Source: Streptomyces sp. NBC_01341 (GTDB lineage: Bacteria > Actinomycetota > Actinomycetes > Streptomycetales > Streptomycetaceae). Taken from it: a DNA stretch of 64,000 nt. The stretch is from contig NZ_CP108364.1 of the NCBI RefSeq assembly GCF_035946055.1, positions 2,170,001-2,234,000 of the forward strand, in the 5' to 3' direction. The notes beneath the pieces were generated by a model that saw only the letters and a program-made list of their open reading frames with translations, was not told the origin of the DNA and ran no database searches. Position numbers and translations under genes: made by a program. This document shows positions 1 through 8,493 of this stretch, piece by piece (position 1 is the stretch's first letter; each line of letters begins with the position of its first letter).

Positions 1-2
1 AC

Positions 3-608
3 TCCGATCAGTTCGCACCGCCGGGTGATCAGTCCCAGCAGGGCGAATGGGCGGCTCAGGGTTCCTACCAGGGTGCCTTCGAGCCCCAGGTGCAGGCCCA
101 AACGGAATCTGCGCCGAGCCCTCCCGCCGAAGAGGCGGAGCGCGTAGGCTTCGACCGCCCGGGACCCACCCCCAGCCCCGGTCACGATCTGACCGAAGCG
201 GGTCTCCCGCGCCGTGGTGCGGGCCAGCAGCACTGGCAGCCGACCGGCCGCGGAAACGATCAGCCTGCGCTGCCGGCGCAGCGGCCGCAGCCGGAGGTTC
301 CGGAGCAGCAGACGGAGACCTCCGACGGCAACGGCGAGGACTGGCGTTCGGCGAACGACGAACGCTGGGAGCGGGCCGAGAAGCTCCGGGATCCGAAGGC
401 GGGCGGGATCACCCCGTCCGGACTCCCCCGGCGCGTGCCCAAGGCCAATCTGGTCGAGGGCACTGCGGAGCAGACCCAGCAGGGCGGCCCCCAGGTCTCC
501 CGCGCTCCGGAGGACGTGCGGGGCAGGTTGAGCAACCTGCGCCGCGGGGTCCAGCGGGGACGTACCGCGGGGTCGGACACAAGTAATACCTACAACCAGG
601 AGCGTTAG
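3..608 (+). CDS. cvnA: Conservon sensor kinase CvnA, C-terminal end (partial)
   Basis: This is the 3' end of a gene that begins left of the window; reading frame 3 is open to the TAG at 606-608. Only the disordered tail is visible: Gln/Pro/Gly-rich sequence followed by GLPRRVPKANLVEG and a closing segment with APEDVRGRLSNLRRGVQRGR. That closing block is typical of the large nitrate/sulfonate-sensing-type membrane histidine kinases that head Streptomyces conservons. The three genes downstream (roadblock, DUF742, GTPase) complete the conservon and make the call firm. The kinase domain itself is not in the window. Confidence 0.85.
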   Translation, partial: SDQFAPPGDQSQQGEWAAQGSYQGAFEPQVQAQTESAPSPPAEEAERVGFDRPGPTPSPGHDLTEAGLPRRGAGQQHWQPTGRGNDQPALPAQRPQPEVPEQQTETSDGNGEDWRSANDERWERAEKLRDPKAGGITPSGLPRRVPKANLVEGTAEQTQQGGPQVSRAPEDVRGRLSNLRRGVQRGRTAGSDTSNTYNQER

Positions 609-609
609 T

Positions 610-1032
610 GTGAGCCCGATGAGCCAGGCGGCGCAGAATCTGAACTGGTTGATCACCAACTTCGTGGACAGCACCCCCGGGGTGTCCCACACTGTGGTGG
701 TCTCCGCCGACGGACTCCTGCTGGCGATGTCCGAAGGTTTCCCGCGCGACCGCGCCGATCAGCTGGCGGCCGTCGCCTCCGGTCTGACATCGCTGACGGC
801 GGGTGCTTCCAGGATCTTCGAAGGCGGTGCCGTAAATCAGACCGTTGTGGAGATGGAGCGAGGATTTCTCTTCCTCATGTCCATCTCCGACGGATCCTCA
901 CTCGCCGTCCTCGCCCACCCGGACGCCGATATTGGCCTGGTTGGATACGAAATGGCACTTCTCGTAGACCGTGCAGGAAGTGTCCTCACCCCGGATCTCC
1001 GCGCCGAGCTGCAGGGAAGTCTTCTTAACTAA
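610..1032 (+). CDS. cvnB: Roadblock/LC7 protein CvnB
   Basis: A 140-residue roadblock/LC7-domain protein. These proteins form small dimers that act as GTPase regulators in the membrane-associated conservon complex with CvnA, CvnC and CvnD. The GTG start lies 1 nt after the cvnA stop, implying translational coupling. Features of the family are visible: the N-terminal AAQNLNWLITNFVDSTPGVSHTVVVSADGLLLA block, then the hydrophobic core and the MERGFLFLMSISDGSSLAVL segment. Length is normal for the family. Confidence 0.92.
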   Translation: MSPMSQAAQNLNWLITNFVDSTPGVSHTVVVSADGLLLAMSEGFPRDRADQLAAVASGLTSLTAGASRIFEGGAVNQTVVEMERGFLFLMSISDGSSLAVLAHPDADIGLVGYEMALLVDRAGSVLTPDLRAELQGSLLN

Positions 1033-1121
1033 TAGACAGACAGTGCGTTTCTCGTCACCGCGCCATAAGGTGCGGTGGCGCGGCACCACTGGGATGGCGA
1101 CCGGCAGTCGGAGGAGGAAAC

Positions 1122-1778
1122 GTGGCAACACCCACAGGCGGACACCCGTACGAGGGCGGTCAGCGGGTCCCGGGTGAGCAGGGTGACAACCGTTTCAACG
1201 CCCCCTCCATGCCCGGCAGACAGGGTCCGCAAGACCCTTACCAGCCGTATCAGCCCTACCAGCAGTCCCAGCAGGGCGGCGACTGGCAGCAGCAGCCCGA
1301 TCCCGGGTGGCCGCAGCAGCAGCCTCCGTACCAGCAGCCGCAGCACGAACAGCGGCCGCCGCAGCGGTACGAGGCGCCGCCGTCCCGCATCCAGCCCGTC
1401 CAGCGGCAGGAGCCCGCGCCCGAGAAGCCCTCGGCGCACAACCCGCTGGTCCGTCCGTACGCCATGACCGGCGGCCGGACCCGGCCGCGTTACCAGCTCG
1501 CCATCGAGGCACTGGTCAGCACCACGGCCGATCCGGCCCGGCTGCAAGGGCAGTTGCCCGAGCACCAGCGGATCTGCCGGCTCTGCATCGAGATCAAGTC
1601 GGTGGCCGAGATCTCGGCCCTGCTCTCGATCCCACTCGGCGTTGCCCGGATCCTCGTCGCCGACCTGGCAGAGGCCGGACTCGTCGCTATTCATCAGCCC
1701 GGCGGCGACGAGGCCGCCGGCGGCCAACCAGCCGTGACACTGCTCGAAAGGGTGCTCAGTGGACTTCGCAAGCTCTAG
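1122..1778 (+). CDS. cvnC: DUF742 conservon protein CvnC
   Basis: A 218-residue protein with a Gln/Pro/Tyr-rich disordered N-terminus (about residues 1-100) and a C-terminal DUF742 winged-helix-like domain (about 105-218; VRPYAMTGGRTRPRYQLAIEAL is the usual opening). The GTG start at 1122 is preceded by the strong ribosome site GAGGAGGAAA at 1111-1120. The end overlaps cvnD by 20 nt. DUF742 proteins are conservon components thought to join the kinase-roadblock-GTPase complex. The long Gln-rich leader is a variable, lineage-specific part. Confidence 0.92.
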   Translation: MATPTGGHPYEGGQRVPGEQGDNRFNAPSMPGRQGPQDPYQPYQPYQQSQQGGDWQQQPDPGWPQQQPPYQQPQHEQRPPQRYEAPPSRIQPVQRQEPAPEKPSAHNPLVRPYAMTGGRTRPRYQLAIEALVSTTADPARLQGQLPEHQRICRLCIEIKSVAEISALLSIPLGVARILVADLAEAGLVAIHQPGGDEAAGGQPAVTLLERVLSGLRKL

Positions 1779-2340
1779 CGGCGGAGCAGCCCGCTCCACT
1801 ACCTCGGCGAAGATCGTGGTGGCAGGGGGCTTCGGCGTGGGTAAGACCACGTTTGTCGGTGCCGTCTCGGAGATCAACCCGCTGCGCACCGAAGCCGTGA
1901 TGACGTCCGCATCGGCGGGCATCGACGACCTGACCCACACCGGGGACAAGACCACGACCACCGTGGCCATGGACTTCGGACGCATCACCCTGGACCAGGA
2001 CCTGATCCTCTACCTGTTCGGCACCCCCGGACAGGACCGCTTCTGGTTCATGTGGGACGACCTGGTCCGCGGCGCCATCGGCGCCGTCGTCCTCGTCGAC
2101 ACCCGCCGCCTCGCCGACTGCTTCCCCGCAGTCGACTACTTCGAGAACAGCGGCCTCCCCTTCGTCATCGCGCTCAACGGCTTCGACGGACACCAGCCCT
2201 ACACCCCCGACGAGGTACGCGAAGCACTCCAGATCGGCCCGGACACTCCGATCCTGACGACGGACGCCCGCCACCGCGCGGACGCCAAGAGCGCTCTGAT
2301 CACCCTGGTCGAGCACGCCCTCATGGCCCGTCTGCGCTGA
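1759..2340 (+). CDS. cvnD: Conservon Ras-like GTPase CvnD
   Basis: A 193-residue GTP-binding protein of the conservon family. The P-loop GGFGVGKTT is near residue 23, a G3-like TPGQDRF near 90, and NGFD near 135 (the usual NKxD replaced, as in this family). It is expected to act as the switch of the membrane-bound conservon complex. Translation starts at GTG 1759 inside cvnC, a 20-nt overlap implying coupling. A strong hairpin follows the stop, so cvnD ends the visible operon; no cytochrome P450 (cvnE) gene follows. Confidence 0.93.
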   Translation: MDFASSSGGAARSTTSAKIVVAGGFGVGKTTFVGAVSEINPLRTEAVMTSASAGIDDLTHTGDKTTTTVAMDFGRITLDQDLILYLFGTPGQDRFWFMWDDLVRGAIGAVVLVDTRRLADCFPAVDYFENSGLPFVIALNGFDGHQPYTPDEVREALQIGPDTPILTTDARHRADAKSALITLVEHALMARLR

Positions 2341-2358
2341 TCCCGCCGCCGTATGGCG

Positions 2359-2394
2359 AAGGGCCCCGTACTCTCCCAGGAGTACGGGGCCCTT
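2359..2394. terminator. Bidirectional terminator between cvnD and accE
   Basis: Perfect 15-bp inverted repeat: arms 2359-2373 and 2380-2394 with a 6-nt loop, starting AAGGGCCCC and ending GGGGCCCTT. It lies between the convergent cvnD and accE genes. Confidence 0.8.
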
Positions 2395-2445
2395 CGTGCG
2401 TCCAAGGAGTCCGGTCAGGGCTCCGGAACGGCCTCAGAGCCTGTA

Positions 2446-2649
2446 TCAGCCCTGCCAGCTGTGCGGAGCGCGGAAGCCGGGGGTGCGCTCCAGCCGGCGC
2501 CATCCGGCCGTGTCACGGCCACGGCGGGCGGGTACGTCGGCACGGCCGGCCGCCCGGGCGAGCAGGACCGCGGTGATGGCGGCGAGCTCCTCGGGGCCGG
2601 CCTGGCCCTTCTCGACGCGCAGGACCGAATCGGCGGGGGTGGCGCTCAT
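2446..2649 (-). CDS. accE: Acyl-CoA carboxylase epsilon subunit
   Basis: A 67-residue protein beginning MSATPADSVLRVEKGQA and ending FRAPHSWQG. It is the small epsilon subunit that stabilises and stimulates actinobacterial acyl-CoA carboxylases. The ATG at 2647-2649 has a GGAG ribosome site upstream. The core V(L)RVEKGxAxPEELAA and the closing W-x-x-x-x-R block are family hallmarks. It sits 65 nt downstream of the beta subunit gene, the usual arrangement; the biotinylated alpha subunit is encoded elsewhere. Confidence 0.9.
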   Translation of the reverse strand: MSATPADSVLRVEKGQAGPEELAAITAVLLARAAGRADVPARRGRDTAGWRRLERTPGFRAPHSWQG

Positions 2650-2714
2650 GGTGGTGTCTCCGTCTTCTGGGCAGGTGGTCGCGGGCGTGGGCGGGGTGGC
2701 CGCTGCGGCTGCGA

Positions 2715-4298
2715 CTACTGCGGCGGGTTGCCGTGCTTGCGGGACGGCAGGTCGGCGTGCTTGTTGCGGAGCATCGCGAGCGAGGCGATCAGCACCTCGC
2801 GCGTCTCGGCGGGGTCGATGACGTCGTCGACCAGGCCGCGCTCGGCCGCGTAGTAGGGGTGCATCAGTTCGGCCTTGTACTCCTTGACCATGCGGGCACG
2901 CATGGCCTCGGGGTCCTCGGCGTCCGCGATCTGGCGGCGGAAGATGACGTTGGCGGCACCTTCCGCGCCCATCACCGCGATCTCGTTGGTCGGCCAGGCG
3001 TAGGTGAGGTCCGCACCGATGGACTGGCTGTCCATGACGATGTACGCGCCTCCGTAGGCCTTGCGCAGGATCAGCGAGATCCTCGGCACGGTCGCGTTGC
3101 AGTACGCGTACAGGAGCTTCGCACCGTGGCGGATGATCCCACCGTGCTCCTGATCGACGCCGGGCAGGAAGCCGGGTACGTCCAGCAGAGTGACGAGGGG
3201 GATGTTGAACGCATCGCACATCTGGACGAATCGCGCGGCCTTCTCGGACGCTTCGATGTCCAGGACACCCGCGAGGGCCTGCGGCTGGTTGGCCACGATG
3301 CCGACGACCTGGCCGTCGAGCCGCGCCAGGGCGCAGACGATGTTGCGGGCCCAGCGCTCGTGGATCTCCAGGAAGTCGCCGTCGTCGACGAGCTCCTCGA
3401 TGACCTTGTGCATGTCGTACGGGCGGTTGCCGTCGGCCGGCACCAGGTCCAGCAGGACGTCGCCGCGCCGGTCGGCCGGGTCGTCGCTCGGGTGGACCGG
3501 CGGGTTCTCCCGGTTGTTGGAGGGCAGCATCCCGATGAGGTAGCGGACCTCGGCGATGCAGGTCTCCTCGTCGTCGTACGCGAAGTGCGCGACGCCCGAG
3601 GTCTCGGCGTGCACATCGGCGCCGCCGAGGCCGTTCTGGGTGATCTCCTCGCCGGTGACCGCCTTGACGACATCCGGACCGGTGATGAACATCTGCGAGG
3701 TCTCACGGACCATGAAGACGAAGTCGGTGAGTGCCGGGCTGTAGGCGGCACCGCCCGCGCACGGGCCGAGCATCACCGAGATCTGCGGGATGACGCCGGA
3801 GGCCCGGGTGTTGCGCTGGAAGATCCCGCCGTATCCGGCGAGCGCGGACACGCCCTCCTGGATGCGGGCGCCCGCGCCGTCGTTCAGCGAGACCAGCGGG
3901 GCACCGGCCGAGATGGCCATGTCCATGATCTTGTGGATCTTCGTGGCGTGGGCCTCGCCCAGCGCGCCGCCGAAGATGCGGAAGTCGTGGGCGTAGACGA
4001 ACACCGTCCGGCCGTCGACCGTGCCCCAGCCGGTGATGACACCGTCGGTGTACGGCTTCTTGGTCTCCAGGCCGAATCCGGTCGCCCGGTGCCGGCGAAG
4101 CTGCTCGACCTCCTTGAACGATCCCTCGTCCAGCAGCAGCGCGATGCGCTCGCGGGCCGTCAGCTTGCCCTTGGCGTGCTGCGCCTCGGTCGCCCGGTCG
4201 CTCGGTCCACGCCGGGCCTGCTCGCGCAGCGACAGAAGTTCGGCCACGCGGCCACGCGTGTCGCTCGGCTCGCCCGGGATTTCGTCCACAACGGTCAT
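2715..4298 (-). CDS. pccB: Propionyl/acyl-CoA carboxylase beta subunit
   Basis: A 527-residue carboxyltransferase subunit that transfers carboxyl from carboxybiotin to propionyl-CoA or acetyl-CoA, giving methylmalonyl- or malonyl-CoA. These are building blocks for fatty acids and polyketides. The N- and C-terminal crotonase-like carboxyltransferase halves are complete (GGALGEAHATKIHKIMD; GGAYIVMDSQSIGADLTYAWP). Asp430 in GADLTYAWP appears to match the Asp422 position reported to set acyl-CoA preference in S. coelicolor PccB; this alignment is by eye. Downstream accE is probably co-transcribed. The ATG at 4296-4298 lacks a strong ribosome site; AGGG lies about 10 nt upstream. Confidence 0.92.
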   Translation of the reverse strand: MTVVDEIPGEPSDTRGRVAELLSLREQARRGPSDRATEAQHAKGKLTARERIALLLDEGSFKEVEQLRRHRATGFGLETKKPYTDGVITGWGTVDGRTVFVYAHDFRIFGGALGEAHATKIHKIMDMAISAGAPLVSLNDGAGARIQEGVSALAGYGGIFQRNTRASGVIPQISVMLGPCAGGAAYSPALTDFVFMVRETSQMFITGPDVVKAVTGEEITQNGLGGADVHAETSGVAHFAYDDEETCIAEVRYLIGMLPSNNRENPPVHPSDDPADRRGDVLLDLVPADGNRPYDMHKVIEELVDDGDFLEIHERWARNIVCALARLDGQVVGIVANQPQALAGVLDIEASEKAARFVQMCDAFNIPLVTLLDVPGFLPGVDQEHGGIIRHGAKLLYAYCNATVPRISLILRKAYGGAYIVMDSQSIGADLTYAWPTNEIAVMGAEGAANVIFRRQIADAEDPEAMRARMVKEYKAELMHPYYAAERGLVDDVIDPAETREVLIASLAMLRNKHADLPSRKHGNPPQ

Positions 4299-4974
4299 GC
4301 ATCGACCCTACGAAGCCGACAGCACAAAACCGCCGTCCACTCCACACAGTCTCCTGCCCGGATTCCTGGTAACACCTGACAGAACCCACGCACCGTGCAG
4401 CCCATCCACCAGCCCGGCGGACTTTCGCTTTGTAGGGCTCCGACAAACCCCTCGTTGTGGCCCCCGACACATCGGGGCCCGCGCGCCACGCCGCGGATCC
4501 ACCGGGGCGGCCGACCGGTGACACCACAATGGCAGAGGAGAGCCCCGGAGCGGGATTCTGACGCACCACCCCTCCAACAGGTGACGCCCCGCACCGTACG
4601 GCGCCGTTCCTAAAGGGCACACGGCGGACCGCGGGTCCCGCCTGGGGCACGGTGCGAGGCCCGCCCGTCGTTGCGCGCGCCGCATCCGCGGCTGCCGACG
4701 CCTGGGCGCCGATCCCCGCACGTCCACCCGCCGGCGCGTTCAGAGCCTGTTCACCATGCGCATCCGAAGCCGGACCAGGAGTCGCCAAAACCCCTCCAGA
4801 GGCGTCGAGTTGTAAAGAAAAGCACGTTCATGAGAGCGCTCTCAGTCATAACTCTTGACGCTTGCGGGAGGCGTCGCGAAAGTAGTGCGCACCGCAGACG
4901 CCCTCACGGCCGCTCCTCCCCGCTCCACCCCCCACAGCCCTGTCTGCGACCCCCCACATCCCGGGAGTTCCTTC
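4299..4974. other. Intergenic region between pccB and GH64 gene
   Basis: 676 nt between divergent genes. I see no convincing coding sequence. It contains a 7-bp GGCCCCC/CGGGGCC hairpin (4459-4479) and, near the right end, the palindrome at 4831-4844 followed by TTGACG (4855-4860), a plausible -35 element for the GH64 gene with no clear -10. Confidence 0.5.
4831..4844. promoter_or_regulatory. LacI-family (CebR-like) operator upstream of GH64
   Basis: Perfect 14-bp palindrome TGAGAGCGCTCTCA with a central CG, as in LacI-family operators. It differs at two symmetrical positions from the CebR box consensus I remember (TGGGAGCGCTCCCA). It is 131 nt upstream of the GH64 start and just before a TTGACG -35-like element. 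The identical sequence recurs at 51656-51669 in the transporter gene. Confidence 0.7.
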
Positions 4975-6201
4975 GTGATTTCGCGCAGAATGTTCCTGAC
5001 GGGCGCCGCCGCCTCCGCGACCGCGCTCACCTACCCGGTCTGGGGCAGCGCCCTCAGCCCGCGCACCTCGGCCGCCCCGGCGACCTGCGAACTGGCCCTG
5101 GAGAACCGCTCGTTGCCCGGCACCGTGCGCGCGTACGTCACCGGCCACGAACAGGGCACCGACCGCTGGGTCCTGCTCCGCCCGGACGGCGGCGTCTACC
5201 GCCCCGACTCCCCCGGCGCCCCGCAGACGCCCCTGCCGGTGGACTGCGCCATCCCGCTCAAGGCCGCCGGTGCCGGCCCGGTCGTCCTGACGCTGCCGCA
5301 GATGTACGGAGCGCGCGTCTACTTCGTGCGCGACGACAAGCTGGACTTCTACCTGAACCCGGGCCCGTCCCTGGTCGAGCCCGCCTTCGCGACGGCGACG
5401 GACCCCAACTACGGGCGCACCTGGTCGTTCTGCGAGTTCACCTTCAACCCCCAGCAGCTGTACGCCAACATCAGCTACGTCGACCTGGTGACGGCGCTGC
5501 CGATCGGCCTGACCCTGGAGGGCGACGCGACGCACACCGTGGCGCCTCTTCCGGACGGCGCGGTCCAGCGCATCGCGGACGACCTGACGGCCCAGGCGGC
5601 AGCCGACGGACAGCCCTGGGACAAGCTGGTCACCCGGGGCCAGGACGGCAAGGTACTGCGGGTCGTCTCCCCGCAGAACCTGATGGCGCCGTTCTTCGAC
5701 CGGCCCGACCAGATGCCGTTCCGCGACCTGTTCACCGCGCAGATCGACCAGGTCTGGGAGAAGTACCGCTCCACCGATCTGCGGATAGACCTGCAGGGCG
5801 GCCGGGGCACCCTCGCGGGCCGGGTCAGCGGCGACACGCTGACCTTCGAGGGCGGGCACACCTTCGCGAAGCCGACGTCGAAGGACATCTTCACCTGCAA
5901 CCACGGGCCCTTCACGAACAACCCGGGTGACTCCGACGACAAGAAGGCCCTGCTCGCCAGGATCGCAGCGGGCTTCAACCGGTCGATCATGCTCAGCCAC
6001 CCCCAGCAGCCCAACGGGACCACGGTCGCGGACTACTACAGGGGCGGTGTGACGAACCACTGGTCACGCGTCGTCCACGCGAACTCCCCCATCGGATACG
6101 CGTTCCCCTACGACGACGTGCGCCCCGACGGTGAACCGGACGTCTCGGGTGCCGCGCATGACGGGAACCCGCGCCGCTTCACGGTGAGCGTCGGCTCCTG
6201 A
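4975..6201 (+). CDS. Secreted GH64 beta-1,3-glucanase (Tat substrate)
   Basis: A 408-residue glycoside hydrolase family 64 protein. The family releases laminari-oligosaccharides from beta-1,3-glucan such as fungal cell wall or laminarin. GTG 4975 is chosen because GGGAG lies upstream and the product then opens ISRRMFLTGAAAS, a twin-arginine signal peptide (about residues 1-35). The mature part has the thaumatin-like/GH64 pattern: CELALENRSLPGTVRAYVTGHE, DLVTALPIGLTLEGD, a DIFTCNHGPF loop and the closing NHWSRVVHANSPIGYAFPYDDVRPDG. No added carbohydrate-binding domain. The palindrome shared with the transporter gene suggests LacI control. A strong terminator follows. Confidence 0.88.
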   Translation: MISRRMFLTGAAASATALTYPVWGSALSPRTSAAPATCELALENRSLPGTVRAYVTGHEQGTDRWVLLRPDGGVYRPDSPGAPQTPLPVDCAIPLKAAGAGPVVLTLPQMYGARVYFVRDDKLDFYLNPGPSLVEPAFATATDPNYGRTWSFCEFTFNPQQLYANISYVDLVTALPIGLTLEGDATHTVAPLPDGAVQRIADDLTAQAAADGQPWDKLVTRGQDGKVLRVVSPQNLMAPFFDRPDQMPFRDLFTAQIDQVWEKYRSTDLRIDLQGGRGTLAGRVSGDTLTFEGGHTFAKPTSKDIFTCNHGPFTNNPGDSDDKKALLARIAAGFNRSIMLSHPQQPNGTTVADYYRGGVTNHWSRVVHANSPIGYAFPYDDVRPDGEPDVSGAAHDGNPRRFTVSVGS

Positions 6202-6216
6202 CCCGGCCGCACGACG

Positions 6217-6254
6217 CCGGGCCGGACGCCGTGGATCCGCGGCGTCCGGCCCGG
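6217..6254. terminator. Terminator after GH64 gene
   Basis: Perfect 15-bp inverted repeat, arms 6217-6231 (CCGGGCCGGACGCCG) and 6240-6254, 8-nt loop, beginning 16 nt after the GH64 stop codon. Confidence 0.8.
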
Positions 6255-6322
6255 GGCGCGTCCGGCACCCGTGCGGCCCAGTCCGGCCTGCGGGGCCGGG
6301 CCACGGGGCGGACCGTGGTGAG

Positions 6323-7645
6323 ATGCCCTCACCCGACGAATCGCCCGCCGGAGACACCGGTGACCTGGTACTCCTCCGGGACCTGCGCCTGATCGACGGA
6401 ACGGGGGCCGCGCCCGTACCGGATGCCGCGCTGCTGATCGAGGGAACGACGATCCGGTGGGCCGGCCCTGCCGCACTGCTGCCGGCGGACCTCCCACCGG
6501 CCGGACGGCTGGGCCTGGGCGGACGGACCGTGTGTCCCGGTTTCATCGACGCCCATGTGCACTTCGCCCTGCCGGGCCCCGCGGGCAATCCCCTCCAGGG
6601 CCTGTACGAGCTGCCGACCTACCGGACGCTGAAGGTGCTGGACCGGCTGCGCGTCACGCTGGAGAACGGGGTGACGACAGCGCGGGACCTGATGGGCCTG
6701 GACGCCGGATTCCGGCAGGCCGTCGCGGAGCGGAGGATCGCCGGGCCCCGGCTGCTGGTCTCCGTCACCATGCTCAGCCAGCGGGCCGGTCATGCCGACT
6801 TCACTCTTGCCTCGGGGATCGACGGACTCGCGGTCGCCGTCACCTTCCCGGAGACCCCGCCCAGCCTGGTCGGGTCCGTCGACGACATGCGGGCCAGAGT
6901 CCGTGACCTCGTCGCGGCGGGCACCGACTGCGTCAAGCTGGCCACCAGCGGTGGCGTCACCTCTCCCCACGACCAGCCGGACTGGCTGGGCCTGCGGCCG
7001 GAGATGATCAGGGCGGCGGTCGAGGAGGCCGGGGCCTACGGCGGCCTCCCGGTCGCCGCGCACGCCATCGGGCGTCCCGGCATCGAGGCGGCCGTGCGGT
7101 CGGGGGTCACCAGCGTCGAGCACGGTTACGCCCTGGACGACGACCTGAGGGCGGAAATGGTGGACCGGGGCCAGTACCTCGTACCGACCCTGCTGGAGAC
7201 GACGCAGGACCTCGACCCGGCGCGGACCTCGCCCTCCGCGTACGAGAAGGGGGTGCGCTGGCACCGGATCGCCCAGGAGTCAGTGGCCCGGTCGGCCGCG
7301 GCGGGCGTCCGTATCGCGATGGGTACGGACAGCGGTCTGGCGGTGGGGCACGGCCAGAACCTCCGGGAGCTCGGGCTGCTGGTGGACCTCGGGGGGCTGA
7401 CCCCGATGGCCGCGATCGTCTCGGCGACCGGCGAGGCCGCCCGGCTGTGCGGTGTCGGCGAGCTGACCGGCACGCTGGAGGCCGGCAAGGCCGCCGACCT
7501 CGTGGTCACGGACGTCGATCCCCTGACCGACATCGCGGCACTCGGCGAGCCCTCCCACATCCTGGCGGTGGTGAAGGAGGGGCGGATCGCCATCGACCGG
7601 GCCGGTGTCCTCGGCACGGGCGTCCTTCCCGCGCTCCTGCACTGA
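6323..7645 (+). CDS. Amidohydrolase (imidazolonepropionase/Xaa-Pro dipeptidase-like)
   Basis: A 440-residue metal-dependent amidohydrolase-superfamily enzyme. The metal-binding strand PGFIDAHVHF is near residue 75. CVKLATSGG carries the likely carboxylated lysine, followed by VAAHAIGRPGIEAAV, SVEHGYALDD and MGTDSG. The C-terminal GTLEAGKAADLVV closes the outer beta-sandwich. Such enzymes hydrolyse dipeptides, ureido compounds or cyclic amides; the substrate cannot be told from sequence. It is a single gene with only a weak ribosome site (GGTGAG) before ATG 6323. Confidence 0.82.
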   Translation: MPSPDESPAGDTGDLVLLRDLRLIDGTGAAPVPDAALLIEGTTIRWAGPAALLPADLPPAGRLGLGGRTVCPGFIDAHVHFALPGPAGNPLQGLYELPTYRTLKVLDRLRVTLENGVTTARDLMGLDAGFRQAVAERRIAGPRLLVSVTMLSQRAGHADFTLASGIDGLAVAVTFPETPPSLVGSVDDMRARVRDLVAAGTDCVKLATSGGVTSPHDQPDWLGLRPEMIRAAVEEAGAYGGLPVAAHAIGRPGIEAAVRSGVTSVEHGYALDDDLRAEMVDRGQYLVPTLLETTQDLDPARTSPSAYEKGVRWHRIAQESVARSAAAGVRIAMGTDSGLAVGHGQNLRELGLLVDLGGLTPMAAIVSATGEAARLCGVGELTGTLEAGKAADLVVTDVDPLTDIAALGEPSHILAVVKEGRIAIDRAGVLGTGVLPALLH

Positions 7646-7729
7646 CCCGAACGCACGGCGCGGGGTGCGGCGCGGGGTGCCCCAGCTCCGACCGGAACGG
7701 GGGCACCGTCGTGCGGGGTTCCCGGTGCG

Positions 7730-8254
7730 TCAGCAGCCGCCGCAGTTGTAGTACGTCACGTCCCAGTGGTTGCCCTCGTCCGCGTAGATGTTGCCCGATC
7801 CGGACTTGTACTGGGGCGCACCGTCGCCGCGCAGGCCGATGTAGCTGAACACGCCCTTCACGTAGTTCGTCAGGCACGTGGTCTTGCCGAAGTCGAGCTT
7901 GTAGCCGTTCCAGTGCGAGTACGTGCCACTGGCGTGGCCGGTCTCGGTGCCCCCGGTGATGTTGAGTGCGCAGCCCGTGGCGCTCTTCAGCGTCTGGGCG
8001 CCCTGGGCCGTGGCGAGGTTGAGCTGGTCGAAGGAGGTGCAGGTGGAGACGTTCCGGTTGGAACACCCGCCCGAGGACGACCATGTGATGCCGGAGGAGC
8101 TGAAGCGGGCGGTCGCCTGGGAGTGGGTGAGCTTGGTGGCCGCGTGCGCCTCGGTCGCACCGCCGCCGAGGACGCCGACGCCGGGCGCGAAGAGCGCGCC
8201 GAGGACGAGGGCCAGAGCGGTCAGGGCCGAGCGGAGTCTGGGACGGGTCAGCAT
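7730..8254 (-). CDS. Small secreted M15-like (peptidase-fold) protein
   Basis: A 174-residue exported protein: signal peptide about residues 1-39 ending AHA, preceded by AGGAGG. The mature part is Cys/Ser/Thr-rich. It carries TETGHASGTYSHWNGYKLDF, resembling the SxHxxGxAxD zinc site of M15/VanY-type D,D-peptidases, and a later EGNHWDVTYY resembling the third zinc ligand. Six cysteines in the mature part suggest disulfides. Peptidase function is inferred from motif spacing only; no neighbour supports it. It is divergent from yceI. Confidence 0.55.
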   Translation of the reverse strand: MLTRPRLRSALTALALVLGALFAPGVGVLGGGATEAHAATKLTHSQATARFSSSGITWSSSGGCSNRNVSTCTSFDQLNLATAQGAQTLKSATGCALNITGGTETGHASGTYSHWNGYKLDFGKTTCLTNYVKGVFSYIGLRGDGAPQYKSGSGNIYADEGNHWDVTYYNCGGC

Positions 8255-8385
8255 GGGGGAATCCTCCTGCTCATGACAATTTTCGGGCAGGGAGATAGTG
8301 CCCGAGTTCTACGCGCGTCTGCCAGGGGGCAGCGGCGACTTCGCGACACGGACCGCGATTTTCGGACGGGCCTGGACCCTTGATG

Positions 8386-8436
8386 TTGAACATTGAACAA
8401 GAAGCCGCTACAGTCACACCTCGTTGAAGGTTCAAC
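8386..8436 (+). promoter_or_regulatory. yceI promoter with MarR-like operator repeats
   Basis: A -35 TTGAAC (8386-8391) and a -10 TACAGT (8409-8414) are separated by 17 nt. TTGAAC is repeated at 8393-8398, and a palindrome GTTGAAGGTTCAAC (8423-8436) covers the expected start point. TTGAA/TTCAA half-sites around a promoter are typical of MarR-family repressor control; no MarR gene is in this window. Confidence 0.6.
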
Positions 8437-8493
8437 CATCACTTCGACGGTCTGTCGTACAGAACACGTCGGAATCCGCCCCCAGGAGAAGCC

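Noticed and set aside
2733..4379. A 548-codon plus-strand frame opposite pccB
   Set aside because: Antisense to a clearly recognisable carboxyltransferase gene; no ribosome site or family features.
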